Shown piece after piece: positions 1-8,914 of a DNA stretch of 64,000 bases (within the stretch, counting starts at the first letter, position 1; each line of letters begins with the position of its first letter). Under the pieces are notes generated by a model. The model saw only the letters and a program-made list of their open reading frames with translations. It made no database searches and was not told where the DNA came from. This DNA comes from Isochrysis galbana (lineage: Eukaryota > Haptophyta > Isochrysidales > Isochrysidaceae): assembly GCA_018136815.1 (NCBI GenBank), contig CM030937.1:3833820-3897819 (forward strand), in the 5' to 3' direction. The translations under genes were made by a program, and so were the position numbers.

Positions 1-205
1 AACGGATCACCGGGGGGGGGGCGCGGGCCACCGACCATATCTAAGCCCTTTTCCCCTATCCCCCTAGTAGTGCACGGGTGCACGGGGGGAGTCGCCTGAT
101 GGCGGGGGGGAAAGGGCCGGGAGAGTGGGGGGGTAGAAAGTTTTGCTGCGTGAGTAGAAAGTAGAGGGTCCACGGCCGCGTGTGCGGTGAGACTATTAAG
201 AAATT
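1..205 (+). repeat. dispersed SINE-like repeat body, copy 1 (cut by window edge)
   Basis: This stretch closely matches 27028-27225, and part of it returns in inverted orientation at about 42500-42660 and as a fragment at 10110-10176. Shared landmarks are GTGCACGGGGGGAG, CCGCCTGATGGCGGGG and GTAGAGGGTCCACGG, followed by GTGAGACTATTAA. The better preserved copy at 26924 has a recognisable 5' head and a TTAAAAGG tail, so this is probably the 3' part of a non-autonomous retroelement. The left end lies outside the window. Confidence 0.6.
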
Positions 206-526
206 AATTAATGCTACTTGTAGTGGGTAGAGGTTCCATTCGCCGCGAGTGCGGTAGGAATATTAAAAAGTTTTTTATCTCGAAATTCGAAGATGTGAAT
301 TTTATTTTTATTGTTACAGAGAGCTGCGTCCCTCTGCCCAGCAGGCCGATCCTGCACCAATTTCTGACACGCTGCCGTCACGGCCGTCGACGAAACCCGT
401 CGCGCACGCTACCGGGCTCAACTAGAAGCTGACGCTTCTCGAATGGTGGCGTTGTGCCCTCGAGACCACTATTCTTATGATTGGTCGCCATGGAGGGGGG
501 CCTCGCGCCCCCCCCCCACTCTCTCA
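206..526. other. non-coding, no gene recognised
   Basis: No convincing coding sequence is present. A second AT-rich tail (GAATATTAAAAAGTTTTTTA near 257) looks like another SINE-type 3' end. The piece after it (CTCGAAATTCGA, 279-320) resembles 54133-54180, so this is repeat debris. Confidence 0.4.
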
Positions 527-672
527 AAAAAAAACCCTTTTAACATTCTCGCCTCGCCCGAGGCACTAGATCGCATACTCGTAGCCACGCCCCCTTCCCT
601 TCCTCACCCTCATTCCTCATTCCCCGCCTTGCGGCAACTCCCCTCGTGCTCTACTTAGGGGCTCGGGTCATG
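527..672 (-). repeat. SINE-like element, minus orientation
   Basis: On the minus strand it reads CCCCTAAGTAGAGCACGAGG, then GCCGCAAGGCGG, then GGGCGTGGCTACGA, ending in AATGTTAAAAGGGTTTTTTT. The same order occurs at 8160-8291 (plus) and 61593-61740 (minus). Those two copies are flanked by 17-bp and 14-bp target-site duplications, which marks the family as retrotransposed. No clear duplication is visible at this copy. Confidence 0.6.
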
Positions 673-722
673 TGGGGGGCTACCCAAAAAGAAAACAAGC
701 ACATATGGATGACAAAAAAATC

Positions 723-752
723 AGCTGGCCCTCTTTTGACGGAACGCGACTT
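723..752 (+). repeat. conserved terminal motif (CTGGCCCTCTTTTGACGG...)
   Basis: A block of about 30 nt containing CTGGCCCTCTTTTGACGG and then AACGCGACTT recurs nearly unchanged at 34868-34897, 35996-36025 and 46741-46768 (diverged), and inverted at 60270-60300. In most copies a run of A precedes it. The constant end and variable neighbourhood suggest the terminus of a mobile element rather than a gene. Confidence 0.55.
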
Positions 753-1226
753 AGGGAAGGGCCGCGGCTCGCCGCGGCCACTCGCTCTAGCGAGGGAGAT
801 TAGCGCTTCTGGGCTACTATTCACGAGTGCCCCCCCCCCCCTGCGTTGCTTTTACCCGAAAGGGGTTTTCCCCCAGCGTGGACTCGAGGAGAGGACGCGC
901 TGGGGTGCGCGGGGTCGGTGCATGCACTGGGGGGAGGACAAATATCGAGGGGAGGGGGCAGTGCCCCCACCCCCCGGTATCACTCGTACACCTGGCCCGT
1001 CAGGCATGGCGGGATTCCGGATTCCGGGACGGAAAAGTTATGTCCAATTAGCTAGTGGGGTTGGCTAGGATATAACATTGATTATTATTATATCCGGCCT
1101 CGTTTCATCCTTCTCTTTCTCTTTTCCCGCGTGTTTCCTTCCCCCGCGCGTGTCCCCTCTCCCCGTGAGTCCGTGAGTGTCTTCTACTCTACGGTCACCC
1201 CTACGCTCAGCGCCACCGCTCGAGCG
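753..1226. other. non-coding spacer before the first retrotransposon
   Basis: No supported gene. It contains GC-rich and C-run sequence; the piece at about 1000-1080 (GGCATGGCGGGATTCC, then GCTAGTGGGGTTGGCTAGGATATAACATT) is repeated at 26563-26635, so it belongs to a dispersed repeat. Confidence 0.4.
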
Positions 1227-1231
1227 CTCTC

Positions 1232-2079
1232 TGTCGCATTCGCGAATCGACACTCGTTAGGCTTCGCTCTTCTCTTCGTCGTTCGGTATTTATCGTTATA
1301 ATTCTCTCGTTCTCGTTCTCGGTCAAAAGCTTCGCTTGGATGCATGGGATCGTGGGTTGTGGAGCGCCCTCTCTCTTCCTCTCGAAAGAGAAGGGAAGTT
1401 TCCCCACCTTTCTTCCTCCCAGGCGCCTCGCAAATAGGTTTAATTTGCTATCTCCCCTGCGTTTCTTTATCTGCTTCAGGGGGCAATTAGGTTTAATTTG
1501 CGACCTCTTCGCATCTCCCCCTTAGGCACATCGCACTCCTTTCGTCTTATTTGGTAGGTCTCTTGGAATCCTGCGTAGCAAGATTGCCCCTCGATTCCGT
1601 TATGGTGCGATTCCCGTTCCAGACAAGATCGCCGACAGATCGCCCTTTGATCGTCGTCCGTTGTTGTCTGATCGGAGTGTTTGGGTTTGATTTCAGTCGA
1701 GTTATGTGAGAAAGTCGTGGGGCGAGAGTCGGGGTGTTTTCCTGGGTGCCGTTGTCCGTCGTCCTGTCGTCAGTCGTCATCCGTCGTCGCTCTCGCTCTC
1801 GTCGCTCTCGCTCTCGTAACACTCAGACCCTACAATCCCTCCTCGCCTCGCCAGCCCCTGCCACCACAGCCCTCCTCACACTCACCCTCGCCTTTCGCCG
1901 CTCGTTCCATGTCGCTTTCGCCGCCGTCCTCGCCCTCGCTCAAGCCCGCCTGCCCGCCTTCCTCTGCTGACGGGCTTCAGCCCGTCAGCACCTCTGAAGT
2001 GGCCTCCCTCGCCGCGCCTGCCGCCGGCTTTGCCCCTTCCTCATTGCCCTCAGGCCCTATGGGCCATCCCAATTCGTCA
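1232..2079 (+). repeat. 5' LTR of element 1 (848 bp)
   Basis: TG...CA ends, preceded by CTCTC. It carries TTATCGTTATAATTC near 1290, a possible TATA-like signal, and its last 171 bp code for the first 57 residues of gag (ATG at 1909). The sequence just inside, GGTGTAGAATC (2080-2090), is the same in element 3 and occupies the place of a primer-binding site. It lacks the usual leading TGG, so the primer is unclear. Confidence 0.93.
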
Positions 2080-4833
2080 GGTGTAGAATCGTTCCCGGTG
2101 CGTCCCGCGCTGGACGTCTCAATGGGGGTCACCCCCACCTCTGCAGAGTCGGGCATCATGCCTGCCCTGCCCCCTTTCTCCTCTCCGGATGGGCATCCAC
2201 CACCACCTTCACAGGGGGAGATGATGCCCTCCCTTCCCTCGCCTCCTGATCTCTCTGCGGTCCCCCCACCATCATCTCCGCCATCGCCGCCGGAGCCCAT
2301 GGAGGACAGGTCCAAGCCCGAGTCTTTCCAGGGTGAGGATAATCCTCTGGAAGGATTCCTCCCCTCTTCTCGCGTATGTCTCGAGGCACCGCCACCATTA
2401 CCATCGGACTCGGAGGCCGCCTACGAGCCCTACCATCCATCGCTCGAACGCCTCTCGGTCGCCTCGGTCGCCCCAAGTCAGCCGTCTCGTTGTGGAGAGG
2501 CCCCGGGCCTGCTGCCCGACTCCCTTCTTCATCTCTCTCCTTCTCCACCGTCTGCTACGGCTCCGCCGCCAACTTCGTCGGCTTCACCGGGGCTCAACCC
2601 CGTCGAGCTGCGTTACATTGAGCTCATGCAGGCCATGGCCGCCCAATTCTCACAGCAGCTCGCCGCAGTCACCAACGCGATTGAACGGGGCCGACTCCCT
2701 CCTACACCAGTCCAGGCAGCCAGCCCGCCTCCACCTCCATCCGAAGATGGCGGCGAAACTGTTTTGCCTCCTCCACCGCCGCTCCCTCGCTCCTCACCGA
2801 AATCTAAAAAGGCTCATAAAAACAAGAAGAAGACCCGCCGCCGCCGCCGCTATAGCTCCCCATCTTCATCGTCCTCCCAGTCCTCATCTCCGGTCTCCAG
2901 CCCGCGTTCGTCCAACTACTCGTCGACCAGCGATTCGGATTCCGACGGATCATCCGAATCTACGGACTCGCGCCGCAAGCCTCGCCGCGCCAAGGGTAGC
3001 CACTATGCTACCTCAGGCAAAGGTTATCATACTAAGGAGGGACGGCCGTCTATGATGGTCCCCGAAGGTTTAAATTCTAACTCTCGCCGATCTCTCCGCC
3101 CCCACGCTTCTAAGTCCAAGTCAGGCCAGCACAGTAACCGGGAGAGTCGACGTCACGCTAAGCGCCACGCCGCTCCTCCCGCGGACCCAGCCCTGTCTGA
3201 TGAGCCGGACATTCTTGAACAATGGCTACGGCACTATGGGCGCCACGGCAAGGCCTACTCCGACTCCGCTAGTGCCCCACTCGAATACCAGGTGATGGCG
3301 GCTCGGGAGGTCCCCTCGGGTGAGTCCTGGCACGCTCGCATCATTTACACAACTCGCACCCTTACGAAATGGGTACGCGCTCGTACGTTCGTCCGCACTA
3401 AGGGCGGCACTCGCGATGCTAAGTCTAGTCTTGAGAGCCTCCAGTCGCTGCGCTTCCCCGCCGACCTTCGCTCTACCGACCCGAACAAGGCGGCTGCTTC
3501 CTGGGATGGATTCCGCATGCAACTGATCCGCGCACTCGAGGGCTCGCTCACCTCGGGCGTGGACTGGCAGGACGCTCTCAATGGCCTCCTCCTTGCCGCT
3601 CGCGATCCAAAGAAAGGCCACCCTCGCATCATGGCCTATGTCCTCGATGCGGTTAGGGACTCGGTCCTTTGCGCTAACCCGTGCTTGCATGCCGACGTGC
3701 TGATCGCTAAGTGCGACCAGTCATTCGCTGCTGGCGCGAAAGGTTTCGCCAAAGAGACTGCGTCAGCGGAGTGGGACCGGTGCACCACTCGCTCGGAAGG
3801 CGAGGACTTGGTGACCCTTGCCACTCGGGTGACTGACGCCTTTGTTCGCAAGATGAACGACCCGACGGTGACGGCAGCCAACGTCTTCAAGTTTCCAGCC
3901 TTCACGCACGAAATCAACGAGCGATTCGACGCCTGCGTCAAGGCCGACGAGAGCGACCGCGCACGGGGAGCGGAGAATTCGTTCGAGTTCCTCAAGGCGT
4001 GGAAGCGAGGCATAGAGGCAGTCGCCGCAGGAGACGCGCCGCATCACTCGTTGTCCTGCATCTCGATTGCGCGCATGGTGCTAGCTCCAGCAGAGCAGGC
4101 GCGTGCGGAGGCTTCGCGGAGCAGCAAGCAGGTGGATGGTCCGCTCACGATCGCCCACATCGACGATGTCGTCCGGATGGTTAAGGACCGCCTGGGTTCC
4201 TCGAAGCCGGCTCCGGACAAAAGCGACAAACCCTCGGCCGCTACCTCAGGAAGCGGCCGCGGCTCCGATGCTCGAAATCATCGCAATGGAGATCGGCCCC
4301 ACCAGGGACGCACCGACCACACCAGGGAGCCGCCTCCTAAGTTGGAGGGTGGACTCCCACCCCTCGACGCACCGCCATCGCAGAAGAGCCGCCGCTGCGC
4401 GCCGCCTGCGGACAACCTCGGCCATCCCGAGGGCGCCAAATGGGATTTGGAATCTTGGCGTAACGCCAAGGTTGACTTCGACCCGATGTCACGCTATTGT
4501 GGGCACGCTGATCTAGCTGCTTCATTCGCTAGGGCCCGTCCGACCGACGCGTCTATGAAGGTGCCTCGCACGCAGCGCCCTACGTCTGAGGGCGGCGTAT
4601 GGACCACAGCCACCGGCTGTGCCTACTGTGCTTTCCGCCCCGCTCCTCCCGATCACGATACGTCTCGCCCCGACCACCCCGACAATTGGCGATATGGGAC
4701 GGGCGATGGAGCCCATTCGCCGTACTACTGTCAACCGTTCATCCGCTTCCTTTGCGAGGGCGAGCCGGAGATCCCTGACGCCCACCGCGCCTACCTTCGT
4801 CGTCTCGTCGTCCTTGGCCGCAACCGCCGTTAG
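1909..4833 (+). CDS. gag: Gag polyprotein of element 1
   Basis: 974 residues from ATG 1909; the frame is open further upstream to an ATG-less start at 1681, but MSLSPPSSPSLKP is the first Met shared with element 3. Order: Pro/Ser-rich N-terminus (1-225); a short amphipathic, coiled-coil-like stretch VELRYIELMQAMAAQF (about 232-262); an Arg/Ser-rich basic tract (310-370); a conserved globular region (425-775) that is probably capsid; and a Cys/His motif near the end (CAYC...H-x4-C). Residues from about 425 on are almost identical to element 3 although many third codon positions differ, which points to purifying selection on the protein. It ends with TAG at 4831-4833. The first 57 residues lie in the LTR. 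Confidence 0.85.
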   Translation: MSLSPPSSPSLKPACPPSSADGLQPVSTSEVASLAAPAAGFAPSSLPSGPMGHPNSSGVESFPVRPALDVSMGVTPTSAESGIMPALPPFSSPDGHPPPPSQGEMMPSLPSPPDLSAVPPPSSPPSPPEPMEDRSKPESFQGEDNPLEGFLPSSRVCLEAPPPLPSDSEAAYEPYHPSLERLSVASVAPSQPSRCGEAPGLLPDSLLHLSPSPPSATAPPPTSSASPGLNPVELRYIELMQAMAAQFSQQLAAVTNAIERGRLPPTPVQAASPPPPPSEDGGETVLPPPPPLPRSSPKSKKAHKNKKKTRRRRRYSSPSSSSSQSSSPVSSPRSSNYSSTSDSDSDGSSESTDSRRKPRRAKGSHYATSGKGYHTKEGRPSMMVPEGLNSNSRRSLRPHASKSKSGQHSNRESRRHAKRHAAPPADPALSDEPDILEQWLRHYGRHGKAYSDSASAPLEYQVMAAREVPSGESWHARIIYTTRTLTKWVRARTFVRTKGGTRDAKSSLESLQSLRFPADLRSTDPNKAAASWDGFRMQLIRALEGSLTSGVDWQDALNGLLLAARDPKKGHPRIMAYVLDAVRDSVLCANPCLHADVLIAKCDQSFAAGAKGFAKETASAEWDRCTTRSEGEDLVTLATRVTDAFVRKMNDPTVTAANVFKFPAFTHEINERFDACVKADESDRARGAENSFEFLKAWKRGIEAVAAGDAPHHSLSCISIARMVLAPAEQARAEASRSSKQVDGPLTIAHIDDVVRMVKDRLGSSKPAPDKSDKPSAATSGSGRGSDARNHRNGDRPHQGRTDHTREPPPKLEGGLPPLDAPPSQKSRRCAPPADNLGHPEGAKWDLESWRNAKVDFDPMSRYCGHADLAASFARARPTDASMKVPRTQRPTSEGGVWTTATGCAYCAFRPAPPDHDTSRPDHPDNWRYGTGDGAHSPYYCQPFIRFLCEGEPEIPDAHRAYLRRLVVLGRNRR

Positions 4834-5039
4834 GGAATAGGCGAGGCCGCCGCCATATGCTTCGTTGACTTCTCGATTCCTCGGCGGCCTGGACCGCCAC
4901 CCCTCTCGCTTCTCGATACTTCTGTCACTTCCTCTCGCGTTTCATTTCGTACCTCTAACGTTTCGCACAGCTTTCTGATCCACCTGACACTGGCCCACCT
5001 CCCGAGTTACCTCAGGAAATTCGCTCGTACGCTTGGAAA

Positions 5040-5984
5040 ATGCATTGTCGTTTAAAGGCGGCGTGGGCCGCGGCTTATGATGCAACTTTAGAATCTCAAG
5101 CCGACGCACTCGCTGACACACTACGCACTCACTCTCCCCCTATCCAATTTGCCCCAGGTGATAGGGTGGTTCGCAAGATTCCAGGACACCGCAACAAGCT
5201 CCTCTACCACTACAGCGGACCATACCGCATTGCTGAGGCGCTTGGCGCTGGCCGCTACCGACTACGCGACCAAGAAAATCGCCTCCTCTCCGAGGAAGTG
5301 CATGTGACTAACCTCCATCCCTACTATACCCTCACAGATGAAGACCCCGTCCAAAGAGATGAGTATCTGGTGGATTCACTCCTTGACCGCAAGGGTCGAG
5401 GTAATTCCAGGCAGTATCTCGTCAAGTGGCGTGGTTACGCGAAAGCTGCGGCCACATGGGAGCCGCTAGCCGAATTGCTTCGCCGCTGCGAGTCGCTCGT
5501 CACCGCCTATGATGATGCTCACCCCTTCCCGCCTCTTCGTAAGCCTCAGATGAGAAAGCGGGCTGCAGAATCACAATCTCAGACCGTCTCAGCCCCGCCG
5601 ACGTCGCACGCGATCGAAGCTCCCGTGGGATCCGAGACCACCGGCTTGGATCATCAGGCCCCGCGCCGCTCGCCTCGCCTCGCACCGTCCTCGCACAGTG
5701 GCCCCATTGCTCATGTCTCCCATTTGCCCGTCTCAGCCCGCCCGTCTGTTGCCAACCCTGCAGGTCCAATGATGCGGCCGCAGCACGCGGTCTTCGTCCT
5801 CGGGCAGTGGTGGTACTCGTCGGGGTCGTCGCGCGGTTCCCCGTGGTTTGGCTCCCACGCATTTGCGCACGCTGCCCTTGCCTCGCCTACCTTCGTTCGC
5901 TGTCGCTCCGAGGCTCTCGCACGCCTGTCGCCATCGGATCGCACCCTCGTCTCTCTCCTCGATACACCCTCTGCGTTCTTCTGA
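5040..5984 (+). CDS. residual integrase C-terminus with intact chromodomain
   Basis: 314 residues from ATG 5040. The start corresponds to the integrase tail (MHCRLKAAWAAAYDATLE). A GPY/F-type module follows (FAPGDRVVRKIPG, YSGPYRIAEAL), then a chromodomain with DEYLVDSLLDRK and QYLVKWRGYAKAAATWEP. The rest is low-complexity. Chromodomains on Ty3/gypsy integrases steer insertion to particular chromatin. Here no integrase catalytic core is left, so alone it cannot integrate. The chromodomain is intact, while the copy in element 3 is frame-broken. The deletion places this ORF in a different frame from gag, so gag readthrough would not reach it. Confidence 0.75.
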   Translation: MHCRLKAAWAAAYDATLESQADALADTLRTHSPPIQFAPGDRVVRKIPGHRNKLLYHYSGPYRIAEALGAGRYRLRDQENRLLSEEVHVTNLHPYYTLTDEDPVQRDEYLVDSLLDRKGRGNSRQYLVKWRGYAKAAATWEPLAELLRRCESLVTAYDDAHPFPPLRKPQMRKRAAESQSQTVSAPPTSHAIEAPVGSETTGLDHQAPRRSPRLAPSSHSGPIAHVSHLPVSARPSVANPAGPMMRPQHAVFVLGQWWYSSGSSRGSPWFGSHAFAHAALASPTFVRCRSEALARLSPSDRTLVSLLDTPSAFF

Positions 5985-6537
5985 CAGTCTCGACTGTCAC
6001 GCCCCCCCGATATCTATCAACGCCGTCGTTTACGTTTGATCGGGGTACGGGAACGTACGGGAATTCTTTTCCTGTTCCCCCCCGCGGTCGCCGAATTTTC
6101 CCCCCCGCGGCCGCCGAATAGTTCCCCCCGCGGGAAGAGAGGTATGGCTCGCCCCCCCCTTTCGACCACGGAGGATGGATCTCCCTCCCCTTTCGCTGCG
6201 CTCTGTCAGGAGACCCCCGTACCTCGTCGTTTAGCTCGCGCGTGACGTGCCGAGCCCGTCGTACTATCTCGCCGTCTTTCGCCGTTGGCTGTTCGACTAC
6301 TCATATATCGAAGAACAGGAGACGCCGCGTTGTAACTTGGGTGCCGCCACACCGCCCAAACATCCAGGTAAAACTCTCGTAAAAGAGAGAAGGGGATGGG
6401 TTGCAGCGTTGAGTCCTGCGGTCTGCAGCGCCGGCCGCCGATTCTACACTTTATCGTCCGGACGGGTGTGGTACTTCCTGTCTCTTCGATCGTCGCGCAC
6501 TATTCTTATAGTTCGTCGTTCGCCGTTCGTCGTTCGT

Positions 6538-6735
6538 TCTTCGATTCTCGATTCTCGATTCTCGTCGTTCCGCGTTCTTCGTTTCTCGTTCTTCGATTCA
6601 TCGTCGATTCTCGATTCTCGTCGTTCCGCGTTCTTCGTTTCTCGTTCTTCGATTCTCGATTCTCGTCGTTCCGCGTTCTTCGTTTCTCGCTCTCGATTCT
6701 CGATTCTTGTCGTTCCGCGTTCTCCTCGGTCCTCG
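6538..6735 (+). repeat. minisatellite in the 3' region of element 1
   Basis: Tandem, imperfect units of about 45-58 bp sharing CGTCGTTCCGCGTTCTTCG and TTCTCGTTCTTCGATTC are repeated about four times. They lie between the integrase fragment and the 3' LTR. The matching part of element 3 is lost in the assembly gap. Confidence 0.75.
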
Positions 6736-6932
6736 ATTGTTCGTTGTTCGTAATTCGTAACTTCTCGATTTATTGTTTCATTCACTCTTCGGATTTATTC
6801 GCTCTTCGCTCTTGGCTCATTCGGTCTCGTTCAGGATTGCTCTTCTGCCTTTCTCGTGGCTTGCTTGGAGCTCTCCGATGTCCGTTAGGTTCTCTTCATT
6901 TCCTCGCGGGACGCTCGATCCTAGCAGGGGGG

Positions 6933-7780
6933 TGTCGCATTCGCGAATCGACACTCGTTAGGCTTCGCTCTTCTCTTCGTCGTTCGGTATTTATCGTTAT
7001 AATTCTCTCGTTCTCGTTCTCGGTCAAAAGCTTCGCTTGGATGCATGGGATCGTGGGTTGTGGAGCGCCCTCTCTCTTCCTCTCGAAAGAGAAGGGAAGT
7101 TTCCCCACCTTTCTTCCTCCCAAGCGCCTCGCAAATAGGTTTAATTTGCTATCTCCCCTGCGTTTCTTTATCTGCTTCAGGGGGCAATCAGGTTTAATTT
7201 GCGACCTCTTCGCATCTCCCCCTTAGGCACATCGCACTCCTTTCGTCTTATTTGGTAGGTCTCTTGGAATCCTGCGTAGCAAGATTGCCCCTCGATTCCG
7301 TTATGGTGCGATTCCCGTTCCAGACAAGATCGCCGACAGATCGCCCTTTGATCGTCGTCCGTTGTTGTCTGATCGGAGTGTTTGGGTTTGATTTCAGTCG
7401 AGTTATGTGAGAAAGTCGTGGGGCGAGAGTCGGGGTGTTTTCCTGGGTGCCGTTGTCCGTCGTCCTGTCGTCAGTCGTCATCCGTCGTCGCTCTCGCTCT
7501 CGTCGCTCTCGCTCTCGTAACACTCAGACCCTACAATCCCTCCTCGCCTCGCCAGCCCCTGCCACCACAGCCCTCCTCACACTCACCCTCGCCTTTCGCC
7601 GCTCGTTCCATGTCGCTTTCGCCGCCGTCCTCGCCCTCGCTCAAGCCCGCCTGCCCGCCTTCCTCTGCTGACGGGCTTCAGCCCGTCAGCACCTCTGAAG
7701 TGGCCTCCCTCGCCGCGCCTGCCGCCGGCTTTGCCCCTTCCTCATTGCCCTCAGGCCCTATGGGCCATCCCAATTCGTCA
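6933..7780 (+). repeat. 3' LTR of element 1 (848 bp)
   Basis: Same length and ends as the 5' LTR. It is preceded by AGGGGGG (6926-6932), a short polypurine tract, and followed by the target duplication CTCTC (7781-7785). The gag start inside it (ATG 7610) reads out of the LTR into flanking DNA as far as 7948. Confidence 0.93.
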
Positions 7781-7941
7781 CTCTCGTGCCCGTTTGGTCT
7801 GCCTGCGTGCCCCGTGCTCGTCCCGCCCGTCCTCATGTCAGCTGAGGTGGACACCTCGACCTCACCCTTGCCCATGCGTGCCTCCCCCGCCCGTGTCACT
7901 CCGTCCCTCATGCCCGCCCTTCGTTATGTACTTCTCATGTT

Positions 7942-8291
7942 CAACTAAGTTTATACTTGGTCGCGATGGAGCGCGCCGCCGCGACTCCCCTCTCTTTCGG
8001 GCCCCCCGCCGAGGGCGGCCCCCCTGCCCACATGGACCTGTCGCTGGCGAAGCGGCCGCGTCCGCCCTCAGAGGCCGAACAGGTGCGCGCGACCCCGGTC
8101 GCGTCACACGGCCCGTGGCCGCCGGTGCACCCCCGCCCTACCCAACCCCTCCCAAAACCTGGGCCCCTAAGTAGAGCACGAGGGGAGTTGCCGCAAGGCG
8201 GGAAGTGAGGAGAAGGAAGGGAAATGGGCGTGGCTACGACAGTCAACTGCATAGCCGCGCGCGAGGTGTGAATGTTAAAAGGTTTTTTTTA
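7942..8291 (+). mobile_element. SINE-like retroposon with 17-bp TSD
   Basis: A 350-bp insertion flanked by the perfect direct repeat TATGTACTTCTCATGTT (7925-7941 and 8292-8308). It begins CAACTAAGTTTATACTTGG and ends TTAAAAGGTTTTTTTTA. The long duplication and A/T-rich 3' tail are hallmarks of target-primed reverse transcription by LINE enzymes. I saw no clear tRNA-type A or B box. Head and tail recur around different bodies elsewhere in the window. Confidence 0.85.
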
Positions 8292-8308
8292 TATGTACTT
8301 CTCATGTT

Positions 8309-8914
8309 ACTGCCATCCACAGCCCTCTCACTTCATCGCACACAGCAGCCACAGCCTCACAACACTCCTCACAACCACAAGGCACAACGCTAAAAGATTC
8401 CAGCGCGAGCGCAGACTCAGCGCGAGCGAGTGGGATGGACGGACCATGGGGCGCGTCACGAGCCGGAGCGTTCGTGAATCCATCGCAACCTGCGGTCCCG
8501 CACAAGTAGTAGGGGCACAACTTTCTCACCTGTGGGCATCGCCAGAAATGGCTGTAGCGGCCGCGCTGTCCTCTGGCACGCAGGCAATCAAACAGCGACG
8601 GCCGCCATCGTCATCCCTACAAGTAATTCTGATCTTTATTTCACGTAAACATGAAAATAAGATGCTTCTCGTGAGTTGCTCGCCTCGCCCTCCCCACATC
8701 TCACTGTGTTCAGAATGCGACAGGCCGAATGCCAGCACATATGCACGTCCGGGACTATGGTCTTATGCCTATGCTATGATATGTGTACTCACTAATGAGG
8801 AGAACTCCATCTTGTGGCTTGTGGAGGAGACCTTCATTAAGGAGACTTCTTAGGATCAGGGGAGAGCCCCCACCAAGCTCTGGGTGGCGCAGCACTAGAA
8901 CTAGCATGTACGCG
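8309..8914. other. intergenic, no gene recognised
   Basis: Open frames here show no recognisable motif. The stretch forms the 3' flank of the minus-strand gene that ends at 8915. Confidence 0.4.

Larger units (their letters stand above)
1232..7780 (+). mobile_element. Ty3/gypsy LTR retrotransposon, internally deleted, gag-retaining (element 1)
   Basis: A complete insertion: two 848-bp LTRs beginning TGTCGCATTCG and ending AATTCGTCA, flanked by the perfect 5-bp duplication CTCTC (1227-1231 and 7781-7785). The LTRs differ at only two positions that I could see (1432 and 1488), so the insertion is recent. Inside are a full gag ORF and the C-terminal part of integrase with a chromodomain. Protease, RT, RNase H, the integrase core and the methyltransferase-like region of the longer relative at 13019 are missing; the junction lies near 4970-4975. 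It must move with enzymes supplied in trans. Gag-only elements of this kind are known as TR-GAG or BARE2-like non-autonomous elements. Confidence 0.93.

Noticed and set aside
2080-2098. Standard tRNA-Met primer-binding site after the LTR
   Set aside because: The sequence GGTGTAGAATC lacks TGG at its start and does not match the usual initiator-tRNA complement, so no primer is assigned.
2156-2548. Long antisense frames over gag (also at 14219-14617, 15705-16082)
   Set aside because: They mirror the gag frame in GC-rich DNA, begin at non-ATG codons or have no domain, and are not conserved as protein between the two copies.
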